DNA of 64,000 nucleotides from Trichoderma breve (lineage: Eukaryota > Ascomycota > Sordariomycetes > Hypocreales > Hypocreaceae), in NCBI RefSeq assembly GCF_028502605.1, contig NW_026611594.1, positions 1,319,501-1,383,500 of the forward strand, written 5' to 3'. The position numbers and the translations under genes were made by a program. Below, piece by piece: positions 10,583 through 19,933 of the stretch (its first letter is position 1; the number at the start of each line of letters is the position of its first letter). A model generated the notes under the pieces. That model saw nothing but the letters and a program-made list of their open reading frames with translations. It ran no database searches and was not told where the DNA came from.

Positions 10583-11409
10583 CCTGGTAGGTCTGAATAC
10601 TGAAACTGGAAAGAGGCAATAAATTCAGGTGCATTCTCAGCGAGCTTCGTGTAAAGTCGGATAGTGTGAATTAATTAATCCTCGAGGAGATAAATAAGGA
10701 GCACTTTGACCAATCGGCCTAGGTCTACAATTGTACGTGTATACGAGCCGAGTTAGTGCGTCGGTATCAACCCAAGTCGCATTGATTTGTCTGGTACCTA
10801 TGTCTGGTACCTGATACTTGATGGAAGGTCCCTATATTTACTAGTATCCAACAAACTCATATCCCTTCCATACCAAACAGGGTAAGGCCTAAGGTTTAAA
10901 ACAGCCACACATTTCACTCAGGCCTTAATGGCGTCCGAGAACCGACAGTGGGTTCACAATCTCTCATTTCCAATCGTTGCGACTACGTGATCTTGAAGGT
11001 GTCATGGACTGTTGATTAAGCACTCAGATGCAGCGAGCATTAATATTTGATTGGCCCTTGGCACCACCTACTGCTGCATGTAAGCCGTACTAGTACACTG
11101 CTGCATGTAAGCCGTATACTGCTAGTGGTAAGATGTCCAAACTGCGCTTGGTCCTTAATATTACCCGGCAGTATTTCTCTCACTTTCCAACCTTGATGGT
11201 GCGGTTATCAATGTACGCCCCAACCTTGATAGTATCAATATCCCTACCTAGATACTCCTACGTAGTACATCCTTGGACGACGAAACGTGACTGAACTACG
11301 CAAACCTTCGTGCTTTAATTATAGTGGCCGATCCCAAGATTGCGCCATAATGCTCAACTTTTTAGTTATCAACTAGGACGTTAGCCATTGGCTGAAAGCC
11401 GCTGTTGTC
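10583..11409. promoter_or_regulatory. divergent promoter, GliK-like / Zn2Cys6 regulator
   Basis: 827 bp, the longest promoter in the block, upstream of the presumed pathway regulator. It holds CCG-N11-CGG at 10748-10764, CCGAGAACCGA near 10936-10946 and a 20-bp direct repeat at 11070-11116. These are candidate sites for the regulator or for a broader factor; none is proven. Confidence 0.55.
11070..11116 (+). repeat. 20-bp direct repeat in the regulator promoter
   Basis: Two exact copies, 11070-11089 and 11097-11116, with a 27-bp period. Each contains CTGCTGCATG and AAGCCGTA. It could be a slippage duplication or a paired operator. Confidence 0.85.
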
Positions 11410-12949
11410 ATGCCTCGAGACCAAGCAGTAACCCCAGAGTTTTTAGAAAACGACAGACAACCCAAACTTCGGAGTGCCTGCGATGGCTGCCATGCGGCAA
11501 AGATCCGTTGCACGGGAGACACACCTTGTGCTCGCTGCGCAAGAGAGTGAGGAACATCATCAGCACAATAAAGCAGACCCTGCATTAGGAAACGGGGGGG
11601 GGAGGCGGAAGCTAATTGAACTTCACGCAGGAATCTACGATGCCACTACAGCTTCAAGGCAAAAATTGGGAAACCAAAAGGTAGCCTGAACAAAAAGACA
11701 ATAGAGCGGATGCAGCAGATGGCAAAGCTGGGGGGAAATAACCAAAGAACGCCGCCATCAGAATCCACAGTTGCTCGTTCCGAGACCCTAGCTACAATAC
11801 AATGTGCGGCGAACAATTCATTGTTATCACCCGTTAGTGGTGAAAGCACGGCTGCCGATGTTATTTTATTGCCTCAAAATAGTCATGAGATCCAGGATAC
11901 AATAACCTCTAAGTCACTTACCCTTGATCACTCTGAGAGTCTTATATATGAGGGTGACGATCTCGATGGGATGGAAAATTGGCATCCGATGGTAACTGCC
12001 GAGAGTATCGAAAAGGTACGTAAATCGCCACTATTGCAGCATAACTAGTAGAGAAAGTTCAACACTGACTACAGTCAGGAACCCATCCAGACAACTGCAA
12101 ACTCACATGGTTCGTGCCCGCCCATGTTCCACGAAGATCTTCGGAGCCTCTGATAGAATATATGATATTGAGGCCACAGCTAACCATTCCCAAGACCTAG
12201 ATCCAAATAGCAGTGGGACAACGAATGAAATACCAATCGTTTATGAAGACAAATCGAGCTTCTGGCGCAATACCACCTTTTCACAAATATCTGGTGCGAT
12301 TGACACATCTTTCTCACAACTTTCCTCGTATTCGCCAAAATCAACGCCATCTGGACAGATCGATCGGCAATGTAGCGGCCATGGTTCGATACTGTCGCCG
12401 TATGCCGGGCCATCCCAACCCTACACGCAGCCCTCATCTCCCTGCACCTGTTTTGCTATGTTAAGCAGTCGTCTTTGCGAACTACAAGCCTTATCAACAG
12501 CCACAGAACAAACGCGGGCAATCGATTCGTTACTGGTCCAATCACAGTCCACGATTCCTTATATCAAAACGCTCTTCAAGTGTCATAACTGCATGCGGGA
12601 CACGCAAGGACTCCTCATGGCCACAATGGTTTTATCCCGTTTGCTGACCTGGACACGACTTTCTCTGGTAGATCAAGAGATTGGCCAGATTTCTGCACAG
12701 GTACGCCTGGGAAACTTCACCGGCTCTAGAGAATTGGGTATTACGGTGACGCGGCTGCTTCTCCGAACTCACTGGTTGGATCTCAAGAAGACTGTAGAGC
12801 GTTTCCAAGACAGGGTTGATCAGATTGGATACGACAAAGCGGATAGAAGTTATTTGGCTACACAGGCTGAGAACTTCAGGCTGGAATTAAAGCAGTTTTC
12901 CGAGAAAGTGCCAGACGTATCACGACCTAGCTTCCTTATGGCCGTATAA
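11410..12949 (+). CDS. gliZ-like: Zn2Cys6 transcription factor in the GliZ position
   Basis: Likely pathway-specific activator of the ETP genes. Exons 11410-11546, 11631-12019 and 12075-12949 join in frame to 466 residues. The binuclear zinc cluster is [11 protein letters not shown] then TGDTPCARC and a final cysteine in the next exon, spacing C-x2-C-x6-C-x5-C-x2-C-x6-C. A basic linker [17 protein letters not shown] follows, as in AflR/GliZ-type regulators. The C-terminal half has a cysteine-rich [11 protein letters not shown] segment and a helical region matching the AflR-like effector domain. The intron inside the zinc cluster is common in this class. A nine-G run in the first intron could cause sequencing error but is outside coding sequence. 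Confidence 0.85.
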
Positions 12950-14423
12950 TGAGTCACAAGGGAAATATATGCCCAGAACAACCCTAGTCTGGGCGCTATT
13001 GAGAACCTGGGATATAGAAGTGATAGATTATTGTCGTTGAGGATTCTTGGTGCGTATAAAAGTAAGCTCGATCCTTTAGAGTCTTAGACGTAGATCGTGC
13101 AAAGAATTAGGATTCTCTGAAGGTTAATGATGATATAATGCCAGGTGATGTCCTGTGGCTAATGGTATACTGGTCTCATTATCAATACTGCAACCCAGCC
13201 CCCAAGAATGCCTCGGAGTTACATACATACGCAACATATGTAAGCTAAAGGACTAATCAAAGAAACAGCCGTAGCGATGCGTATTAGGAACACGCGACGC
13301 GCGACAGATCGCTATATAAGCAATAAGAGTGATAATAAGCTATACAGGTTACCAGCACTCTTGACTGATGAGCAAAGTTTCATTAAAACAATTATATATA
13401 TAAATGGGCGCGTACACGTGTGTGTGTGTGTATTTGGACTGGAAGAGTCAGTCATCCTGAGGGTGTACAATTATCCTCGAAGGACATTGCGCATTCTGGA
13501 ATGCGGGAGACATCGCGAGGATCAACCGCCATTAGGTCGACGCTAGTCGGATCAAAAGGCGCAACGTCAGGAGTATTAGTGTCCATAATGTTGATGGGTT
13601 TGATGACTGCATATACTCAATTAGCCGGCAGTCCTTAACACTGGAAAGAGGCTTATATGGTACAGGAAATGGAGAAGGCTGGATGTTTCTCATCAGGGTT
13701 CTTAGATACAATGATTAGGGCTATAATAATAGAAATCTCTGCGCAAAGGACCATCAAGGTTCAACCGCATTTCTCCGGGTTCTCTATCTGTCAGGTAGAT
13801 ATTAAGGTTAGGTCGGGACTAGATATTTAACACCTTATCAATAGGCCTTTCTATCTTCCCCTTCCTTACTTCAAGTCCGGTTTGCCAAAACGCTTCATTA
13901 CAACTACAATTAATGCTTACCGCAAGCATTAACCTCCATAATTGCCTGGTGTTTACTAACACCCCAGTATGTTACGTGCTATTATTATATAACTCGGTTT
14001 TTTTGCAAACCCCTTGTTGGCATCTTACTATTGGTATCGGCTAATGGTTAATCCGGTTTTACTTACCCTGTAGGCCTATTGTCACGTCTAAGAGTTAGGT
14101 CTTAGCATAAACTTGCTAATAGTAGGAGAACCTTGATAGACAGAAGGCGTATACGCATAATCTAGACAAGTCGCAGTATAACAGGGCATGGAGAACATAA
14201 ACCCCGCTCCAATAGCCTATAAAAGAGCAGCGCATTACGCTTCGTTCCTAGAAACCAGTGTTAACTATTTTACCTAAACACGTAATAATCGACCAAAGCT
14301 GAGGCACTCGTTTATATCCCTCAGACTTAGGTTTCCTTTCTTCTACAGAGACGCGTCTGATGGTTAATATTGACCGTGAAATCAAGAGAATCAAATACAG
14401 TAGATTCTCCCCAGCCAGGAAGC
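12950..14423. other. gene-free interval right of the ETP block
   Basis: About 1.5 kb with only short chance frames. It contains a GT dinucleotide run at 13418-13431 and moderately AT-rich sequence from 13700 to 14200. It plausibly marks the right border of the ETP block. Confidence 0.55.
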
Positions 14424-15309
14424 ATGAGCGCTGCAACAAAGGAAACGTTGGCGGAGATCAACGCTAAACACTTCGAGTAGGCCTTTCAGCCCTACATCCA
14501 GTAGCTGTCTTTTCGCCAAGCGCTTCTGAATGATATCATTAATTGCTAATGTTTCGCGTTACCTCTGCAGCAAGGTTAGCCCCGGCGATTGGCAGCAATG
14601 GGTCCGCGACCTCCACGGACAAGTCGTCGAATTTCTCATATCACCCGAATTTCCAGCTTGGCTTGGGCTACCAAGCCAAGGTACATGCCGGATGCTTGAC
14701 TACGCGTGTGGAGACGGAGTCATCTCTAAGGGGCTTAAGCGGCATTGTTCTTCGGTTGTCGGTGTCGACGTCTCTGGTAGCATGCTGGACAAGTACCGGA
14801 AGACAGCCGCCGACCTAGGCTGTAGCACTGACGAGATGGTCGGTGTACGCGGCGACCTGCTAGCCGATAACGTACAGCCAACAGACCCGCCGCTGCCTGA
14901 GGAAATGTTGCACAATTTTGACCTCGTCGTCATTAGTATGGCCTTGCACCATTTTGAAAATCCCGAGCGTGCCTTGCAGCGGCTTGCAATGCGTCTGAAG
15001 GTAGATGGCGTGCTTATGGTTATAGACTGGACCCCTCTTGATCTCAGTACACCAGCCCAGTGCCGGTATGAAGAGGAATTGAGAGAGCGTGGCGAGAGCT
15101 TGGAGTCAGTTATGGAGAGAGTAAAGGGGCATAGTGCGCGACACACCGTGAGCAGACCTGACGGCTTCACGGAGGCGGATATGAAGGGCCTGTTTAAGCA
15201 GGCTGGATGCGGAGAAGTTAGATGGAAGCTGGCGGAACAGTTAAGCCCCGTTCCTGTGGCTGGTGCCAAAGGCCAGTTGTTCTGGGCTCGAGCGCAGAAG
15301 TTGGCGTAA
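14424..15309 (+). CDS. class I SAM-dependent methyltransferase
   Basis: Small-molecule methyltransferase with a Methyltransf_11/12-type fold; substrate unknown. Exons 14424-14476 and 14571-15309, with a 94-nt intron, give 263 residues. SAM-binding motif I is MLDYACGDGVISKGL, motif II VVGVDVSGSMLDKY, and motif IV FDLVVISMALHHFENP. It is not like GliM by size, and it lacks the motifs I would expect for the thiomethyltransferase TmtA/GtmA. The GC-rich coding sequence contrasts with AT-rich flanks. Convergent with the SDR gene. It might decorate an ETP or serve separately. Confidence 0.8.
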
Positions 15310-15582
15310 GGGAGGTAAAATAGAGAATATTTTATTTTTAGGTTTACTTTTAATATGAGTCTTCTATAGTATTAGTAGATATTTAGTTTACCCCCTACAC
15401 AAAACGCACCACCTTAGATAAAAGTATAAAAGTACCAAAACCTCTTACCACCACCTCGTCTAAATCTACAATAAACGTGTATTATTCATAGCAGTTGGAG
15501 TAATCTAGTCAATCTCGGACAGTGCACGTCAGCTTTTATTGTTGGGCTATTTCATGGCGGTTATAACTCCGATCCAGGTCCT

Positions 15583-16440
15583 TTACCATGGCTGGACACC
15601 TGCCATGTTGATAACTAAACCCATATCCGTATCTCTTTCACCTTCAATAACTGATGTGACGAGCTCTGCTCCAATCTGTGGATCTATGGCTCCCATCTGC
15701 CTCAGTAATTCTTGATCGCCGCCGAGTCCAGTAGCCAGCAGACCTGGGCTTACTGCGCACACTTTCACCTTGTCCTCCTTCAGTACCCGTGCCCATTCGC
15801 GCATCATCATGTTCATTCCAGTCTTGGCGCTCCTGTATGCACTCCATCCCAATTCTTCCTTCGGCCAACCCTTTGCGGGTGCTCTGTCAGTGAACCGCTC
15901 TTCCTTCGTCTGTCCGTGCAGGGTTGCAGTACCGCTTGCAATGAAGATGAGCCTCGGATCAGCCGACTTCAGAAGCAATGGGGTAAAGACGGAAGATACG
16001 ACGTGCGACCCGACCGTATTGACTGCCCATGATTTGTTCCATGCTTCCCGTAGGCTAACCTTTCCCAAATACAGCTCACGATCAAAATTTGCACCTGTCC
16101 GTTAGCACTGGTGGTCAGTAGATTACCTCAACTCCATGAACCAGAGATAAACTATACCTGCGTTATTCACAAGAACATCCAATCGCCCAAACTGCTCCTC
16201 CACGAATTTAAAGGCAGAATTGATTGACTCGTCATCTTCAACATCAAGCTGAATGGGCTCCACCGTGGTAGAGCCGTTGAGCTGCTTAGATGCCAACTTC
16301 TCAGTCGCAGCTGTTGCCTTTTCTAGAGATCGGCCAGCAAGAAGTATTTTGTAGGACTTAGATGACTGACACAGAGCGCGGGCAATTTCCAGCCCCAACC
16401 CAGTGTTTCCACCAGTAATGAGGATTATGTTAGAAGACAT
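15583..16440 (-). CDS. short-chain dehydrogenase/reductase
   Basis: NAD(P)-dependent oxidoreductase; substrate unknown. Two exons separated by an intron near 16077-16150 keep frame (VLVNNAG then ANFDRELYLGK). Cofactor motif TGGNTGLG is at residue 9, NNAG near residue 94, and the catalytic YxxxK is YRSAK, with serine in FIASGTATLH. About 260 residues, normal. The start ATG at 16440 immediately precedes the Rossmann fold. It is convergent with the methyltransferase and divergent from the bZIP gene, so the regulator may share its promoter. Confidence 0.85.
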
Positions 16441-16898
16441 CTTAGGCTTTCTTTCCTATAATGGCTTTTGGCTCCAACAGAAGGCAGAAACACGAAGATG
16501 AAACTGAGTTTTGCGGAAAGCTTCTGGCATTATAATCTATACGATCACTTTGGGCAAAGGACCGTTCAATGAGAACGGCGATAACCCTCTATGCAGAGTG
16601 CTGCTACCTCCATGGTCATATGGCACGACGGTCTTTGTTTTGTCTGAACCCGGATTCAGGTTCCTGTTTGATTGGTTCCTCAGCCGTAAGCCAAGCTTGG
16701 CACGGCAATGGATTACACAGGTCCATAGAAAATATGAGGGTGGTAAAGGTAGGGTGCAGGTTCGGAGCACGGTGTTAACGGCGATTAAACTCCTAGTCGA
16801 TGGATCGTGCATGGCAAGTGGCTTACTGTGCCGGATTCCTTGCTTTGCACTTGATGTTTATCTTGTTTCTGTTAAGTTAGTATCCGAAAGGAGTGCTG
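16441..16898. promoter_or_regulatory. divergent promoter, SDR / bZIP regulator
   Basis: 458 bp between outward-facing starts. An open frame of 140 codons crosses it but resembles nothing and has no coding context. No distinct motif recognised. Confidence 0.5.
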
Positions 16899-18050
16899 AT
16901 GGACCTACTATTCTTCGAAGAAGCTGCTGCTGAGGCCGCAAAGATGGAAAGTCAGCGGCGGCATAAGAAACGCGTTCTTAACGCGGCAAGAAAAGAGCAA
17001 AATCGTTCTGCACAAAGGGCTTACCGTCAGTTACTCTTTTAGCCCAGCATTTACGAGATTGACTGAGACTAACTCGCTGCGGGTTCAGGAAAACGGCAGA
17101 AAGAACGGCGGGAGAGACTACGGGATGAAAGTCTTCAAAGATCTCAAAGGCAATCAACACCTCAGTCACTACCGCACCCGCCCCTGAATAACTACACTTC
17201 TTATTCTGAAACTCTACTAAATCATGTTACAAGCGATTCGTCAAGTAAAACGAAGCCATTCATCAATTCAGGAGGCCCAGCCTCTGCAAGAAAGGACGCT
17301 TTCTCTTCTTCACCAGTTGAAATCCCGCCCTTGACTACAGGCGAGGCTAGAGGCAGTGAGCTCCAATTGCCTGATACAGAAGACATCATGCTAGCGGACC
17401 TTATCGGGTTTTGCCATAGGGACAACATACCACATCGAACAAGAGACGGCCCAAAGGTATCGGCAGATTGAACAGGAATGTCTTATATAGCCGATCCTGA
17501 TGCTAGTAAGATTCATTTCATGCAGAATGCTATTTTCTCAGCAATCATGCATAACGCTATATGCCTGGGATTTGACCTAAACGCGGTGGCTGCATGCAGT
17601 TTCTCCTACATATCACCATTCTACCAACCTAATGCTACGCCTCAGACTGATCCAAAAGACCTTCTCACATCAGCGAATCTACCGACGACTAATACGATGC
17701 CGGCGAACCTTCGTCCCACATTAAGCCAGCTACTTATTCCTCACCATGCCAGCCTGGATCTCATCCCACTTCCGCTGCTTCATGAACGGGCAATCATGCT
17801 CTCGGCTGCTATGCCCATTGCATACAATTTGACGGAATTTAAAACAGATATCTTTGTTCGAGGAGGTCTAATGGTCTGGTCTTCATCCGCAACAGAACTC
17901 AGCGATGCAGTGACAAATACAAAGAGAAGTTGTTTACAGCCATGGGATAGCGAATGCTGGGAGGCTGCTCCCTGGTTCCTCGAAAAATGGAGCATTGTTG
18001 TTGATGGGCGGCAAGGTGAGCTTGGGAGGAGGAGTCTACGAGACGTCTAG
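16899..18050 (+). CDS. bZIP transcription factor with DUF3425 domain, possibly broken
   Basis: Basic-leucine-zipper regulator of the Yap-related fungal class. Exon 1 begins at ATG 16899 (MDLLFFEEAAAEAAKMESQ) and reads KEQNRSAQRAYR; exon 2, from 17089, continues KRQKERRERLR. The C-terminal part from about 17478 has the DUF3425 character: FMQNAIFSAIMHNAICLGFD, PHHASLDLIPLPLLHERA, then QPWDSECWEAAPWFLEKW. Between them is an in-frame TGA at 17469-17471. An intron from GTGAGC near 17359 to CAG at 17475 would bypass it in phase. However the skipped stretch includes, in another frame, YRQIEQEC, which resembles the segment usually preceding this domain, so a frameshift is the other explanation. Divergent from the SDR. 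Confidence 0.65.
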
Positions 18051-18747
18051 GTCATTGGCTTCAAAGAACTGAAGAAATGCCTTCCAGGAGTTTAGGCCTT
18101 GGGGCCGTGAGAAGACTATAGTTAGCTATTCTCTTTTACTCTTTATTCAGGCACATCATAGACAGATACCTGTCACATATGCATCAACCAGACGATTATA
18201 TTCTTCATTATAGGATCCTGTCAACTAAATTTGGTTCTGGATAATTGTCAAAAGACTATCACTGCCCATGCACCTTCACAGCTCGTTCCGATTCAATACT
18301 CAATGCAGTGGCGAACATTTGCCTAGCAATTCTGCGAGATACTACATTTATAACGGCATCTAACAGATCTCACAGCATACAAGTAGCTCCTGTTGGTCCG
18401 ATGAGGATGGTCCGATGGTCCGGTGGTCCGATAATCTGCTAACGTTGGCCTTTGGTCTATTACTTCCCGCTTCAAGGGGATAAAGTCAAGGCGCTGCCAA
18501 TAGGAAGTACATGTTCTCATTTTCATCAAAATCATATTGTTTCCTGTCTCACAGTTCTCCCGTACCTTTTCTCTACCTTATCTATCCCATTTCTTATTCG
18601 CATCAGATCTTCATTAGCATCAACTTCGACATCTTCTGCGCTCAATGGCAACCTCATCATCGCTTGTTAACCTAATTCTCAATTAATCGCAATTGAGAAG
18701 GGTAAACGTGGCACTATAAAATAAATCAGCTCATTCAACGTCTTAGA
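18051..18747. promoter_or_regulatory. intergenic region with GGTCCG repeats, upstream of the thioesterase
   Basis: About 700 bp, holding the bZIP 3' end and the thioesterase promoter. Four GGTCCG copies start at 18395, 18409, 18417 and 18425. A pyrimidine-rich stretch runs from 18530 to 18610. No gene seen. Confidence 0.6.
18395..18430 (+). repeat. short GGTCCG tandem array
   Basis: Four copies of GGTCCG with 14, 8 and 8 bp steps, most followed by ATG. It lies about 320 bp before the thioesterase ATG. It may be a factor-binding cluster or a minisatellite. Confidence 0.7.
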
Positions 18748-19404
18748 ATGTCGGAAGAAGACGGCATCCATCAACTCAATCGCAGCTACAGCCCAGCTCT
18801 CAACCTAGTCCCTCCCAACTCCAAGTCTAAGCGATACGACGACGCATTAGCCTACTTTCGAACGATTCCATGGTGTGCGGAGCTGCTAGAAGCTTCTGGC
18901 ACTCATTACTTCCTCCCTAACTGCCGAAATCCAGCTTCGGATCACCGAGACCAATTCTTTAGCACGACCCTAGCCACACCAACTACTCTGAAACACGTCT
19001 TGTGCTTTTTTACGACAGAGGACCGAGATGTGCTACAGGATACATCAATGCCTATTGCCAAGGTGCAGACACTTTACGCTCCAGAGGACGGCCTCGGTGG
19101 TATCGGATCAATGATGCATGGTGGAATGATTATGGCCTTGCTTGATGAGTCCTCAAATGTACTGCTCGAGATCAACACTGTAATGAACAAACAAGGTACT
19201 ATGTTTGAAGCAGGAAGTGTTACGGGGGGGATGGAAATTAAATTTACAAGACCTGTTATCACCGGGCAAACAGTTTTAGCTACAGCCAGCATCGATGCAG
19301 TTGATGGACGTAAGATGAGGATCAACTGCGACATACGCGACGAAGATGGAATAATATTAGCCAGGGCATCTAGCACATGGTTTGTCGTTAAACATCACCT
19401 CTAA
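18748..19404 (+). CDS. hotdog-fold acyl-CoA thioesterase-like protein
   Basis: Single-exon protein of 218 residues of the 4HBT/THEM4-like class, which hydrolyses acyl thioesters. The catalytic-region motif is MMHGGMIMALLDE (residues 126-138), where the HGG and the downstream Asp/Glu are typical. The following strands, GGMEIKFTRPVITGQTVLA and GIILARASSTWFVV, complete the hotdog sheet. About 100 residues precede the fold without a targeting signal. In fungi such proteins often sit in metabolite clusters or fatty-acid metabolism; no synthase is near. The neighbour on the right is a Zn2Cys6 gene ending convergently. Confidence 0.8.
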   Translation: MSEEDGIHQLNRSYSPALNLVPPNSKSKRYDDALAYFRTIPWCAELLEASGTHYFLPNCRNPASDHRDQFFSTTLATPTTLKHVLCFFTTEDRDVLQDTSMPIAKVQTLYAPEDGLGGIGSMMHGGMIMALLDESSNVLLEINTVMNKQGTMFEAGSVTGGMEIKFTRPVITGQTVLATASIDAVDGRKMRINCDIRDEDGIILARASSTWFVVKHHL

Positions 19405-19933
19405 AGCAAAGATATGCTTAAGGAATCTCCTTATAATATGGAACATAAAGATTTCCTAACTCCAGTTGACATTTTGACTAGACGATGACCATCTTCCGAT
19501 GTCTAACTAAGGGCAACGTGGTTTTTGCTACATCACTAAATCAGATCATAATACTTCGATGCTTAAACTAGAAGATGTGAGAGGCATATTTAGGAGAATC
19601 AGATGACATACACTGAGGCAGTGAGCTACAGATGGTGTATGTTTGACGACTGATCACGATTCCATATTGGAAGGCGTGTCGTGCCTGTGAAGAATAATGG
19701 AATCAATTCTATGTTAAATTGTTAATGATTCAGAAGCTCTCACATCAAGAAGGAGATTATCTGAAGAGGATAAATAATTCTCATAGTAACTCCAGTTGAG
19801 TATGAATTGGGGTGAATGCGCAACCCTTTTCCCCATAAATAGCACAACAGTACAAATCGCTTCCTTTATAATCTGATAGCTCTATCCATAGCCAGGTAAA
19901 TGTTTTACCGGCTACGAGGACTTTGTTGAGACT
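19405..19933. other. convergent intergenic region
   Basis: 529 bp between two gene ends, AT-leaning, with no coding frame or repeat seen. Confidence 0.55.

Noticed and set aside
13277..13638. Two plus-strand frames in the gap after the regulator
   Set aside because: They cross a GT microsatellite and show no family resemblance or codon-like composition.
14424..15309. Assignment as GliM or as the thiomethyltransferase TmtA/GtmA
   Set aside because: Too short for GliM, and its motifs differ from those I know for TmtA/GtmA; left as a general methyltransferase.
16511..16933. 140-codon plus-strand frame before the bZIP gene
   Set aside because: No recognisable domain, overlaps the bZIP start in another frame, and lies in a divergent promoter.
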